Origin: Prostheceraeus crozeri
Lineage: Eukaryota > Platyhelminthes > Polycladida > Euryleptidae
NCBI GenBank assembly: GCA_907163375.1
Contig: CAJQUW010003463.1
Span: 1-64,000 of the forward strand
DNA: 64,000 bases
Reading direction: 5' to 3'
Shown: positions 14,601-28,561 of the stretch, one piece after another
Layout: each line of letters opens with the position of its first letter
Numbering within the stretch: position 1 is the first letter of the stretch
The notes under the pieces: model-generated
Seen by the model: the letters and a program-made list of their open reading frames with translations, nothing else
Told to the model about the DNA's origin: nothing
The model's database searches: none
Program-made: the position numbers and the translations under genes

Positions 14601-17600
14601 GTACATTTTATTTTATTTTACATTTGTCGCATTTTATTCGAATAATTCGGTTCGGAATAGGATCGGCTCACACTTTTGGTCACTTGACTGATATCAAACG
14701 ATAGACAAAATGATTAGCGTCACTCAGTATTAGACTAGCGTTCACAACAGCTTGAATGGAAAATTCAAGATGTCGTGCAAACATATTTGGCGCAAATTAT
14801 CATCACTAACTTAGTTTTAACTGAGTCGATGCCTTGGGTAAGTCGAAAACCTCGATTTCAGATATTCACGCCTTATATGATCTGCTTTTTCGAATATTTT
14901 TAAGTATGTTTTGATTTGATTTTAATTTACTCTTTTTGTCATTGTCAATTTGCCATCAGTCACTTGCCGTCATCAAACATATGACGATGGGCTCCTCATG
15001 GCTGAGGCCAGTGAGTGACATTTGCCGTATTTCATTACTAGTCAGCTGCGTTCTTGTATGTTGTGACGAGATGAACTCGTCATATTCAGTGAGTAACATG
15101 TGGTTTATTCCGTTTTCAGTCAGTTGCGTTTATGGAAAGTATGACAACTGCACTTGTCATTCTCAGTTGAAGGCAAACAGTCTATTTGTCTACCTTTCAC
15201 TTGCGTTCATGAAACTCGTTCTTGACTTCGTCACTGAGAGTTGCAGATCATTTCGCTACCAGTTCGTTATGTTCATGAAAGTTATGACGAGACCTGTTGT
15301 GCATTTCGCTGCCAGTCAGCTGAGTTTTTGAATGCTATGACGAGCAGAACTCATCATTGTCAGCAAGAGCCATGTAGCTCATTTTCTTATCAGCCAATTG
15401 CTCTTATGAAAATTGGGAACATGATTGAGTTCAGAACATCAACTTTGATTTAAAAGTTGAAATGAGTCACATGATGCAATATTTGATGTTTGGCCTAATT
15501 TTGGCGATTTTGCTCGCCTACGGCTAGGTCTATATAATGCCATAGCTAGTCAATAAAAAGCAGTATAATCCTCAAAAACTAACTATAACTAAATAAAATG
15601 AAATGTACCACAAACGTTTCGTCCTCGGCGTGTTCACTGCGAATGATTACAAAAATTTGTATCCTATGCATTCATATTCCTGGATTTGTAATCATCCGCA
15701 GTAAACCAGCCGAGGGCGAACCGTATGTGGTACATTTTATTTTATTTTACATTTGTCGCATTTTATTCGAATAATTCGGTTCGGAATAGGATCGGCTCAC
15801 ACTTTTGGTCACTTGACTGATATCAAACGATAGACAAAATGATTAGCGTCACTCAGTATTAGACTAGCGTTCACAACAGCTTGAATGGAAAATTCAAGAT
15901 GTCGTGCAAACATATTTGGCGCAAATTATCATCACTAACTTAGTTTTAACTGAGTCGATGCCTTGGGTAAGTCGAAAACCTCGATTTCAGATATTCACGC
16001 CTTATATGATCTGCTTTTTCGAATATTTTTAAGTATGTTTTGATTTGATTTTAATTTACTCTTTTTGTCATTGTCAATTTGCCATCAGTCACTTGCCGTC
16101 ATCAAACATATGACGATGGGCTCCTCATGGCTGAGGCCAGTGAGTGACATTTGCCGTATTTCATTACTAGTCAGCTGCGTTCTTGTATGTTGTGACGAGA
16201 TGAACTCGTCATATTCAGTGAGTAACATGTGGTTTATTCCGTTTTCAGTCAGTTGCGTTTATGGAAAGTATGACAACTGCACTTGTCATTCTCAGTTGAA
16301 GGCAAACAGTCTATTTGTCTACCTTTCACTTGCGTTCATGAAACTCGTTCTTGACTTCGTCACTGAGAGTTGCAGATCATTTCGCTACCAGTTCGTTATG
16401 TTCATGAAAGTTATGACGAGACCTGTTGTGCATTTCGCTGCCAGTCAGCTGAGTTTTTGAATGCTATGACGAGCAGAACTCATCATTGTCAGCAAGAGCC
16501 ATGTAGCTCATTTTCTTATCAGCCAATTGCTCTTATGAAAATTGGGAACATGATTGAGTTCAGAACATCAACTTTGATTTAAAAGTTGAAATGAGTCACA
16601 TGATGCAATATTTGATGTTTGGCCTAATTTTGGCGATTTTGCTCGCCTACGGCTAGGTCTATATAATGCCATAGCTAGTCAATAAAAAGCAGTATAATCC
16701 TCAAAAACTAACTATAACTAAATAAAATGAAATGTACCACAAACGTTTCGTCCTCGGCGTGTTCACTGCGAATGATTACAAAAATTTGTATCCTATGCAT
16801 TCATATTCCTGGATTTGTAATCATCCGCAGTAAACCAGCCGAGGGCGAACCGTATGTGGTACATTTTATTTTATTTTACATTTGTCGCATTTTATTCGAA
16901 TAATTCGGTTCGGAATAGGATCGGCTCACACTTTTGGTCACTTGACTGATATCAAACGATAGACAAAATGATTAGCGTCACTCAGTATTAGACTAGCGTT
17001 CACAACAGCTTGAATGGAAAATTCAAGATGTCGTGCAAACATATTTGGCGCAAATTATCATCACTAACTTAATTTTAACTGAGTCGATGCCTTGGGTAAG
17101 TCGAAAACCTCGATTTCAGATATTCACGCCTTATATGATCTGCTTTTTCGAATATTTTTAAGTATGTTTTGATTTGATTTTAATTTACTCTTTTTGTCAT
17201 TGTCAATTTGCCATCAGTCACTTGCCGTCATCAAACATATGACGATGGGCTCCTCATGGCTGAGGCCAGTGAGTGACATTTGCCGTATTTCATTACTAGT
17301 CAGCTGCGTTCTTGTATGTTGTGACGAGATGAACTCGTCATATTCAGTGAGTAACATGTGGTTTATTCCGTTTTCAGTCAGTTGCGTTTATGGAAAGTAT
17401 GACAACTGCACTTGTCATTCTCAGTTGAAGGCAAACAGTCTATTTGTCTACCTTTCACTTGCGTTCATGAAACTCGTTCTTGACTTCGTCACTGAGAGTT
17501 GCAGATCATCTCGCTACCAGTTCGTTATGTTCATGAAAGTTATGACGAGACCTGTTGTGCATTTCGCTGCCAGTCAGCTGAGTTTTTGAATGCTATGACG

Positions 17601-20600
17601 AGCAGAACTCATCATTGTCAGCAAGAGCCATGTAGCTCATTTTCTTATCAGCCAATTGCTCTTATGAAAATTGGGAACATGATTGAGTTCAGAACATCAA
17701 CTTTGATTTAAAAGTTGAAATGAGTCACATGATGCAATATTTGATGTTTGGCCTAATTTTGGCGATTTTGCTCGCCTACGGCTAGGTCTATATAATGCCA
17801 TAGCTAGTCAATAAAAAGCAGTATAATCCTCAAAAAACTAACTAGAACTAAATAAAATGAAATGTACCACAAACGTTTCGTCCTCGGCGTGTTCACTGCG
17901 AATGATTACAAAAATTTGTATCCTATGCATTCATATTCCTGGATTTGTAATCATCCGCAGTAAACCAGCCGAGGGCGAACCGTATGCGGTACATTTTATT
18001 TTATTTTACATTTGTCGCATTTTATTCGAATAATTCGGTTCGGAATAGGATCGGCTCACACTTTTTGGTCACTTGACTGATATCAAACGATAGACAAAAT
18101 GATTAGCGTCACTCAGTATTAGACTAGCGTTCACAACAGCTTGAATGGAAAATTCAAGATGTCGTGCAAACATATTTGGCGCAAATTATCATCACTAACT
18201 TAGTTTTAACTGAGTCGATGCCTTGGGTAAGTCGAAAACCTCGATTTCAGATATTCACGCCTTATATGATCTGCTTTTTCGAATATTTTTAAGTATGTTT
18301 TGATTTGATTTTAATTTACTCTTTTTGTCATTGTCAATTTGCCATCAGTCACTTGCCGTCATCAAACATATGACGATGGGCTCCTCATGGCTGAGGCCAG
18401 TGAGTGACATTTGCCGTATTTCATTACTAGTCAGCTGCGTTCTTGTATGTTGTGACGAGATGAACTCGTCATATTCAGTGAGTAACATGTGGTTTATTCC
18501 GTTTTCAGTCAGTTGCGTTTATGGAAAGTATGACAACTGCACTTGTCATTCTCAGTTGAAGGCAAACAGTCTATTTGTCTACCTTTCACTTGCGTTCATG
18601 AAACTCGTTCTTGACTTCGTCACTGAGAGTTGCAGATCATTTCGCTACCAGTTCGTTATGTTCATGAAAGTTATGACGAGACCTGTTGTGCATTTCGCTG
18701 CCAGTCAGCTGAGTTTTTTGAATGCTATGACGAGCAGAACTCATCATTGTCAGCAAGAGCCATGTAGCTCATTTTCTTATCAGCCAATTGATCTTATGAA
18801 AATTGGGAACATGATTTAGTTCAGAACATCAACTTTTGATTTAAAAGTTGAAATGAGTCACATGATGCAATATTTGATGTTTGGCCTAATTTTGGCGATT
18901 TTGCTCGCCTACGGCTAGGTCTATATAATGCCATAGCTAGTCAATAAAAAGCAGTATAATCCTCAAAAACTAACTATAACTAAATAAAATGAAATGTACC
19001 ACAAACGTTTCGTCCTCGGCGTGTTCACTGCGAATGATTACAAAAATTTGTATCCTATGCATTCATATTCCTGGATTTGTAATCATCCGCAGTAAACCAG
19101 CCGAGGGCGAACCGTATGTGGTACATTTTATTTTATTTTACATTTGTCGCATTTTATTCGAATAATTCGGTTCGGAATAGGATCGGCTCACACTTTTGGT
19201 CACTTGACTGATATCAAACGATAGACAAAATGATTAGCGTCACTCAGTATTAGACTAGCGTTCACAACAGCTTGAATGGAAAATTCAAGATGTCGTGCAA
19301 ACATATTTGGCGCAAATTATCATCACTAACTTAGTTTTAACTGAGTCGATGCCTTGGGTAAGTCGAAAACCTCGATTTCAGATATTCACGCCTTATATGA
19401 TCTGCTTTTTCGAATATTTTTAAGTATGTTTTGATTTGATTTTAATTTACTCTTTTTGTCATTGTCAATTTGCCATCAGTCACTTGCCGTCATCAAACAT
19501 ATGACGATGGGCTCCTCATGGCTGAGGCCAGTGAGTGACATTTGCCGTATTTCATTACTAGTCAGCTGCGTTCTTGTATGTTGTGACGAGATGAACTCGT
19601 CATATTCAGTGAGTAACATGTGGTTTATTCCGTTTTCAGTCAGTTGCGTTTATGGAAAGTATGACAACTGCACTTGTCATTCTCAGTTGAAGGCAAACAG
19701 TCTATTTGTCTACCTTTCACTTGCGTTCATGAAACTCGTTCTTGACTTCGTCACTGAGAGTTGCAGATCATTTCGCTACCAGTTCGTTATGTTCATGAAA
19801 GTTATGACGAGACCTGTTGTGCATTTCGCTGCCAGTCAGCTGAGTTTTTGAATGCTATGACGAGCAGAACTCATCATTGTCAGCAAGAGCCATGTAGCTC
19901 ATTTTCTTATCAGCCAATTGCTCTTATGAAAATTGGGAACATGATTGAGTTCAGAACATCAACTTTGATTTAAAAGTTGAAATGAGTCACATGATGCAAT
20001 ATTTGATGTTTGGCCTAATTTTGGCGATTTTGCTCGCCTACGGCTAGGTCTATATAATGCCATAGCTAGTCAATAAAAAGCAGTATAATCCTCAAAAACT
20101 AACTATAACTAAATAAAATGAAATGTACCACAAACGTTTCGTCCTCGGCGTGTTCACTGCGAATGATTACAAAAATTTGTATCCTATGCATTCATATTCC
20201 TGGATTTGTAATCATCCGCAGTAAACCAGCCGAGGGCGAACCGTATGTGGTACATTTTATTTTATTTTACATTTGTCGCATTTTATTCGAATAATTCGGT
20301 TCGGAATAGGATCGGCTCACACTTTTGGTCACTTGACTGATATCAAACGATAGACAAAATGATTAGCGTCACTCAGTATTAGACTAGCGTTCACAACAGC
20401 TTGAATGGAAAATTCAAGATGTCGTGCAAACATATTTGGCGCAAATTATCATCACTAACTTAGTTTTAACTGAGTCGATGCCTTGGGTAAGTCGAAAACC
20501 TCGATTTCAGATATTCACGCCTTATATGATCTGCTTTTTCGAATATTTTTAAGTATGTTTTGATTTGATTTTAATTTACTCTTTTTGTCATTGTCAATTT

Positions 20601-23600
20601 GCCATCAGTCACTTGCCGTCATCAAACATATGACGATGGGCTCCTCATGGCTGAGGCCAGTGAGTGACATTTGCCGTATTTCATTACTAGTCAGCTGCGT
20701 TCTTGTATGTTGTGACGAGATGAACTCGTCATATTCAGTGAGTTAACATGTGGTTTATTCCGTTTTCAGTCAGTTGCGTTTATGGAAAGTATGACAACTG
20801 CACTTGTCATTCTCAGTTGAAGGCAAACAGTCTATTTGTCTACCTTTCACTTGCGTTCATGAAACTCGTTCTTGACTTCGTCACTGAGAGTTGCAGATCA
20901 TTTCGCTACCAGTTCGTTATGTTCATGAAAGTTATGACGAGACCTGTTGTGCATTTCGCTGCCAGTCAGCTGAGTTTTTGAATGCTATGACGAGCAGAAC
21001 TCATCATTGTCAGCAAGAGCCATGTAGCTCATTTTCTTATCAGCCAATTGCTCTTATGAAAATTGGGAACATGATTGAGTTCAGAACATCAACTTTGATT
21101 TAAAAGTTGAAATGAGTCACATGATGCAATATTTGATGTTTGGCCTAATTTTGGCGATTTTGCTCGCCTACGGCTAGGTCTATATAATGCCATAGCTAGT
21201 CAATAAAAGCAGTATAATCCTCAAAAACTAACTATAACTAAATAAAATGAAATGTACCACAAACGTTTCGTCCTCGGCGTGTTCACTGCGAATGATTACA
21301 AAAATTTGTATCCTATGCATTCATATTCCTGGATTTGTAATCATCCGCAGTAAACCAGCCGAGGGCGAACCGTATGTGGTACATTTTATTTTATTTTACA
21401 TTTGTCGCATTTTATTCGAATAATTCGGTTCGGAATAGGATCGGCTCACACTTTTGGTCACTTGACTGATATCAAACGATAGACAAAATGATTAGCGTCA
21501 CTCAGTATTAGACTAGCGTTCACAACAGCTTGAATGGAAAATTCAAGATGTCGTGCAAACATATTTGGCGCAAATTATCATCACTAACTTAGTTTTAACT
21601 GAGTCGATGCCTTGGGTAAGTCGAAAACCTCGATTTCAGATATTCACGCCTTATATGATCTGCTTTTTCGAATATTTTTAAGTATGTTTTGATTTGATTT
21701 TAATTTACTCTTTTTGTCATTGTCAATTTGCCATCAGTCACTTGCCGTCATCAAACATATGACGATGGGCTCCTCATGGCTGAGGCCAGTGAGTGACATT
21801 TGCCGTATTTCATTACTAGTCAGCTGCGTTCTTGTATGTTGTGACGAGATGAACTCGTCATATTCAGTGAGTAACATGTGGTTTATTCCGTTTTCAGTCA
21901 GTTGCGTTTATGGAAAGTATGACAACTGCACTTGTCATTCTCAGTTGAAGGCAAACAGTCTATTTGTCTACCTTTCACTTGCGTTCATGAAACTCGTTCT
22001 TGACTTCGTCACTGAGAGTTGCAGATCATTTCGCTACCAGTTCGTTATGTTCATGAAAGTTATGACGAGACCTGTTGTGCATTTCGCTGCCAGTCAGCTG
22101 AGTTTTTGAATGCTATGACGAGCAGAACTCATCATTGTCAGCAAGAGCCATGTAGCTCATTTTCTTATCAGCCAATTGCTCTTATGAAAATTGGGAACAT
22201 GATTGAGTTCAGAACATTCAACTTTGATTTAAAAGTTGAAATGAGTCACATGATGCAATATTTGATGTTTGGCCTAATTTTGGCGATTTTGCTCGCCTAC
22301 GGCTAGGTCTATATAATGCCATAGCTAGTCAATAAAAAGCAGTATAATCCTCAAAAACTAACTATAACTAAATAAAATGAAATGTACCACAAACGTTTCG
22401 TCCTCGGCGTGTTCACTGCGAATGATTACAAAAATTTGTATCCTATGCATTCATATTCCTGGATTTGTAATCATCCGCAGTAAACCAGCCGAGGGCGAAC
22501 CGTATGTGGTACATTTTATTTTATTTTACATTTGTCGCATTTTATTCGAATAATTCGGTTCGGAATAGGATCGGCTCACACTTTTGGTCACTTGACTGAT
22601 ATCAAACGATAGACAAAATGATTAGCGTCACTCAGTATTAGACTAGCGTTCACAACAGCTTGAATGGAAAATTCAAGATGTCGTGCAAACATATTTGGCG
22701 CAAATTATCATCACTAACTTAGTTTTAACTGAGTCGATGCCTTGGGTAAGTCGAAAACCTCGATTTCAGATATTCACGCCTTATATGATCTGCTTTTTCG
22801 AATATTTTTAAGTATGTTTTGATTTGATTTTAATTTACTCTTTTTGTCATTGTCAATTTGCCATCAGTCACTTGCCGTCATCAAACATATGACGATGGGC
22901 TCCTCATGGCTGAGGCTAGTGATGACATTTGCCGTATTTCATTACTAGTCAGCTGCGTTCTTGTATGTTGTGACGAGATGAACTCGTCATATTCAGTGAG
23001 TAACATGTGGTTTATTCCGTTTTCAGTCAGTTGCGTTTATGGAAAGTATGACAACTGCACTTGTCATTCTCAGTTGAAGGCAAACAGTCTATTTGTCTAC
23101 CTTTCACTTGCGTTCATGAAACTCGTTCTTGACTTCGTCACTGAGAGTTGCAGATCATTTCGCTACCAGTTCGTTATGTTCATGAAAGTTATGACGAGAC
23201 CTGTTGTGCATTTCGCTGCCAGTCAGCTGAGTTTTTGAATGCTATGACGAGCAGAACTCATCATTGTCAGCAAGAGCCATGTAGCTCATTTTCTTATCAG
23301 CCAATTGCTCTTATGAAAATTGGGAACATGATTGAGTTCAGAACATCAACTTTGATTTAAAAGTTGAAATGAGTCACATGATGCAATATTTGATGTTTTG
23401 GCCTAATTTTGGCGATTTTGCTCGCCTACGGCTAGGTCTATATAATGCCATAGCTAGTCAATAAAAAGCAGTATAATCCTCAAAAACTAACTATAACTAA
23501 ATAAAATGAAATGTACCACAAACGTTTCGTCCTCGGCGTGTTCACTGCGAATGATTACAAAAATTTGTATCCTATGCATTCATATTCCTGGATTTGTAAT

Positions 23601-23878
23601 CATCCGCAGTAAACCAGCCGAGGGCGAACCGTATGCGGTACATTTTATTTTATTTTACATTTGTCGCATTTTATTCGAATAATTCGGTTCGGAATAGGAT
23701 CGGCTCACACTTTTGGTCACTTGACTGATATCAAACGATAGACAAAATGATTAGCGTCACTCAGTATTAGACTAGCGTTCACAACAGCTTGAATGGAAAA
23801 TTCAAGATGTCGTGCAAGCATATTTGGCGCAAATTATCATCACTAACTTAGTTTTAACTGAGTCGATGCCTTTGGTAA

Positions 23879-25429
23879 TCAGATGAATTTAAATAAAAGG
23901 ATCATCAATAATCGATAATCGACTGATTAGCAGAATTAATAATCGGTTCACCCCTAAATGTTATTGTAACATATCAAGGCCTTCGAAAGTGGTTCAGGGA
24001 TGCTGTCAATTTGGTGGGTTAGGCTAGATTGTTGCTAATATATGTCCCAGTCCGCAGCTCGGGGGTTTCCGAAGCAGTACCTGAGGTAACTCGGTCTTCA
24101 GGGGAAGATCTGGTGACGCCAAGGAAGATATACTGGGGTAGATGCACCTACCAATAAGAATACTTATATCCATCAGATTTGACTAGATTGTTGCTACTCT
24201 GTATCTCACAATGCATCTTCGGGTTTTCTGAAACCGAAATTCTTTAATTGCTGGCGTGATCAGCAGTTGATAAAAACAGTTTGTGTTCAATGTCCCATCC
24301 TCAGCAGTAGCCAAGTTTGAATGCATGGAGTAAGTATATTGGGTGGAGTAGCAACTCAACATTAAAAATACATAGAAGTTTTGAGGGAAACATGCTACAT
24401 GTATGCTATTACCGAATAGTCCAGAAATTAACTATGTATTCGTAAAATCATTTATGATAGTAATAACTGTAATAAAATGAATTAGAATTTTCACAATAAC
24501 AGCGAGATCTTTCTGCCTCATCAAATGGCATCAAATTTTTCCTACATTATTTAAGATGTTTGTTTCTGTTGGATCAGTTTCATTTCAGTTACTCCACCCA
24601 CTCTATTGACAAGGAAATCAGTTTCAACAGTGCTTTCTCTTTGCATTGGGACTTGCCAGAGAATGAAACAAGAAATAACAGTCAATGACTGTGTCATTCC
24701 TTGATTTATTTCATTACAAATAATGACTTTAGAATAGCAACTGAATATACTGTAAATAATTGACACAAGCATTCCAATCTCTCACTTCTCTTCTACTCCT
24801 TTGTATTTTACCGATTTATTGCTGTTCACTTTTATTTCTCAGCATTCTGCTAGGAAAATAGACGTTAAGTTGGATTAAATTAGAATGAGACTTAGAAAGC
24901 TGTTTTATGCAAAATATAGCAACGATTTTGCTTCGAAAGGGCAATATAGCATTTATTCCCAATTTGCCAATAATTCCAAATTTAAGTGACGTTTCATGCA
25001 GACTTAAGATGCCGTAGAAAACAAATCAAGAGAATAAAACGCTTTTAAGTAATCAGTAGATTGTTGCAAAATGCTTACAAGATATAGACATGGATAGGAC
25101 ATAATTAAAATTACGTCCTTCAATCTTTCCGAACAAAGTTTTACAGACTTTTCCTTAGAAATTCTACATTCTATAAAATTGAAAGAATAAAGCGGATATG
25201 ATCATCAGAAGCAGTATTACACCGTAGACATTCACTTCGATGACAACAGCGCCGGAAGAATGGCGGCTTTCACTGGCTGGTAAATGTCAGGTATCGGTAC
25301 CTTATCAGTGTTCTCTCTAAAGATTCACGATTATCAAAATTTCTCATTTAAAATATTTTTTGTTTAAATGAATTTAAGCAAGAATTTGCAGCTGTATCAT
25401 ATTTGATCTACTAAATAGATTCCTCATTA
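23879..25429. other. Right flank of the satellite, no gene seen
   Basis: Array similarity fades within about 10 bp of 23,870. The only structure seen is a diverged direct repeat: CTAGATTGTTGCT at 24,024 and again at 24,183, each followed about 40 bp later by a related CGGG(G)TTT(C/T)C(C/T)GAA word, period about 159 bp. A 73-codon minus-strand open frame at 24,551-24,772 resembles nothing I recognise. Confidence 0.5.
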
Positions 25430-25516
25430 CACTGTAAATCGAACGCTACCAAACCGATGAAATGCTTGCTACCAAATACTTTAATTCCTTTAACATGGTA
25501 GCGTTTTTACAACCTG
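25430..25516. mobile_element. Small foldback MITE, CACTGTAAA-type ends
   Basis: The left end reads CACTGTAAATCGAACGCTACC. The right end, reverse complemented, reads CAGGTTGTAAAAACGCTACC. The arms share TGTAAA and ACGCTACC with an indel between them. At under 90 bp it can only be non-autonomous. The left end resembles the termini of the elements at 45,521 and 56,984. No target duplication is obvious. Confidence 0.5.
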
Positions 25517-28500
25517 TATAGTTTCAACCATATGCTTCATTTTCTTCTAATCTCATAAATATGCAAACAGTTTCATGCTACTTTTTACTAGGATAAAGTA
25601 GTGAGATATTGACATTTAAGAGTCAAACTTGTGATATTGAATTTTTGATTATATTACTTGATGTATAAACTTTTATAAATAATCAATAAGTATTAGCTAT
25701 GCATCATAATATGCTAATTTATAATATACATTATAAAAATTTGGAATTAAGCTTCTAATTAATCCAAAATGATGATACATTTATAATTCATAAAATAAAA
25801 AACAATTAGCCTATGTCTGATGTTCAATGTGGTTGCATTGAAGTCATCATTCAATCCAAACGATTTCAGTCAATTCGCTAAGTCGAGTTGAGCATTTACG
25901 AGGTTGTGTAGAAGGAAGTGATAAGAAATGACTTCATAAATATATATAAAATATGACTTCCGCTTGAAGATATGCAGTGAACAAAGTACTTTTCAGTTCA
26001 TTTCTAAGTAGTATTTAACATAAACTAAATATGAAAAGTTCCTCTGAAATTCAGGACCATGGGCACCACATGATCTGGAAAATACCTACCAGACCTTCGG
26101 ATTTCATTCAGGCGGTCGCTAAAAGATGAGCACGGTCTGGTAGACAAATAAGACAAACCATGTTCATTTGAGAAGAAATGTTAGTTTTTTATGATGAGTT
26201 GGTTTCCCAGCGAAATTTGTTTCATTGGATAAGGAGAAAAACGCGGCACTCTCATGACTCACTCCTCTGTCCGTTCCCCAACGACCCTCGGAGTCCACTG
26301 CCAGCTCGTAAATATGCATCAACAAATGGACCTTGACACAACCTTGAGGGATCGCCTGAAGGAAAAGTTAAGCTATCTAACGCAAGCCTATTTTTCAACC
26401 TATCCTACACCTACTGCACCATTCAAACACTGACTCCCGCACCCACCATCCAATCACGATTAACCAAAAAAATTTGGGTTAATCCAAATCCAAATCATGA
26501 TTTAACGGGGAATTATGACGTTGCAGGTACAGTGTCATTGACACAGTACAATGTCATGTTCAAACATAGTGACAAATGAGAAGAGGCTATACATCAAAAG
26601 AAAACCGCAAGCAACCTACAGCATATTGTATAGTAAGTAGACCACACTCTTTTGCCAGCCGAAACCAATTTCGAATAGAATGCAGAAAGAACATCCTTTA
26701 TTTCTGCACGAGCTACTTGCCATCTTCTGAAGCTTCTATACCATAAAATTGAAACTCACTAGGCTTATCATAAAATGACCGATACATTTCCTGATGCGCA
26801 ATCTTTATCATTTTAGCACTGCTCGTCATTGTCAATTGCGGTAACGTTGGAAATACAAAACCGGGTCTCAACAGGTTATTGAGCAAATACTATCAACCGC
26901 TGATTTACATGGAAGTCAGGAATCGCTAGTCAATGGCTATATCTGTGAAATAACAAGCACTTTTACATTACTTAAAAGTTTTAGATCATTTTAATGTACA
27001 TGCAAACACATGAGCATGTATCAGTTGCTAACTGTTAGTTGATCTTTCATATAAAATGAACAATTTTCAGTAATTGCAAGTTTGTCATTTTCCATGATTC
27101 TTTGCATCATTCCCTTTGGTTGCACTGATACATATTTGGGATGACATTCAGCCGCTCGGATTCAATATTGATGTTTGCTTCTTGTTTTTATAGAGTTTTG
27201 GAAAACGACCGTCAAAATATCCATAACAAACAAGCAAATTTATCATGAATCGGTTCTGGTCATTTGTTCAAACAAATCAAACGTCAGATTGATATGACAT
27301 GAATTTCTGAAACAATTGAGTTCATACTTTCAATTTTTATGTATCACGTTTCATTGTTTGCCAAAATAAACTAGAAGTGACTTCATCAGCTTGTAGAGAT
27401 CATGGTTGATGAGCATTTATTGAGATAAATGACAGTGTGTATAACTTTAATGAATGCCATTTTTGAATACACATAGAAGTAAATGTGCTCATTAATCCTG
27501 AACTTGGAGTAGGAATGATGATATCAGTGAAATTTTTTAATTCAAATTTCATAATACTGGTGAACTAAAAGACCGGAGCTTTATAGGCATATGGCATGGT
27601 TGTCAAATATTACGTATATGCAGAAAAATCAATGACGCTGATATAGACGTCAGCATTTGCAGCTACACTGTAAACTTAAGATTGCGAAAACATGATGGTT
27701 TTGACTATGGAGGAGAGCGACGAAGCAAGAATAACAAAAGTGTACAAAAACACTGAGCTATTTGAGTACATTGTCGAATAAAATTCATTGATTGGTTCAT
27801 TGATGATTTACCAACATAACTCCTGAGACTAACAATCGGGTGCCAGAACAGTAGGGTTTTGGCATTTTAAGTAAAACAGCAAGGTTTATTGAAATGCTTC
27901 GGGCGAGAAAGAACGGTTGACACATATATAATTTTATTTTCTTTACTTCAAGATTATACCATAACTTTTACTTAACCATAACCATAGCATACCATAAAAT
28001 TACTTCCATTATACCATGACCCAATTCTGCTACCTTCTCATGCATCTACTATCTTTCCATGCGGCTGCCGTTGAAGTATAAATATGCACATTTATTTTAT
28101 AGACATGAATCTTTTTGAGTTGGTCAGACTACTTGCAATGTCATGCAATTCTTTGATGTAGCAATCATCAAATATTTTCAAAATCTGCACTTTTTCTGCC
28201 TTAGTAGCCAGATTTGTGTATACCAATGGTTTGTGAATAGAATGTAAACTTATATTAATTGACCATTTGTATCTGGATGCAGTTTCAGTGTCGATGTCGA
28301 TGCTAGAGTCGTGAAGAAGTCGACACCGACAACGAAATTTTCCGTAGAATTGTCGTTTCTCGATTGATAAAAGTCCGAAATTTCTTTTCATCTTTTCAGT
28401 GAAATGCTATGATAATAAGTGAATTCTAACAATTGAATCCAACAGTGAAAATAGGCGTCGGTCGATATACCAAAAAAATCAGATAAGTGCAAAATTTACA

Positions 28501-28556
28501 ATATTGATGAATGCTGTTGAACATTTCTCTAGATGAATATTAACGGTCTCCACAAC
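25517..28556. other. About 3 kb AT-rich intergenic sequence
   Basis: Nothing gene-like was recognised on either strand. A solitary CACTGTAAAC at 27,665 matches the ends of the MITE family seen at 45,521 and 56,984 but has no partner end nearby. A 99-codon minus-strand open frame at 28,092-28,391 has no recognisable motif. Confidence 0.5.
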
Positions 28557-28561
28557 ACTCT

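Larger units (their letters stand above)
1..23878 (+). repeat. Satellite array, 1,129-bp unit, about 21 tandem copies
   Basis: The anchor TCGAATATTTTTAAGTATG (or a close variant) recurs at about 3, 1261, 2423, 3589, 4724, 5855, 6986, 8113, 9243, 10372, 11502, 12632, 13761, 14890, 16019, 17148, 18279, 19410, 20539, 21668 and 22798. Successive intervals are 1258, 1162, 1166, 1135, then 1127-1131, so the unit is 1,129 bp. Copies from about 4,700 on differ by only a few bases each. The window opens inside a copy, so the true left edge is not seen. The last copy stops about 50 bp short of a full unit. The unit is AT-rich, holds several short inverted repeats and resembles no gene family I know. 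Near-identity across 20 copies implies recent amplification or strong homogenisation. It is most likely a long-unit satellite; a tandemly amplified non-coding RNA locus cannot be excluded. Confidence 0.98.

Noticed and set aside
4784-23360. A 131-codon open frame repeated in almost every satellite copy (for example 8,159-8,554), and an overlapping 70-codon frame
   Set aside because: The long frame opens at TTG; its first ATG is 15 codons in. It is built from the internal sub-repeats, and its conservation is fully explained by whole-unit identity. Single-base changes break it without being rare. I see no domain, signal or splice context, so it is not called as a gene.
1-23878. The array as a CRISPR, rDNA or telomere repeat
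   Set aside because: The unit is 1,129 bp and wholly repeated with no variable spacers. It contains no rRNA-like stretch that I recognise and no short telomeric hexamer tract.
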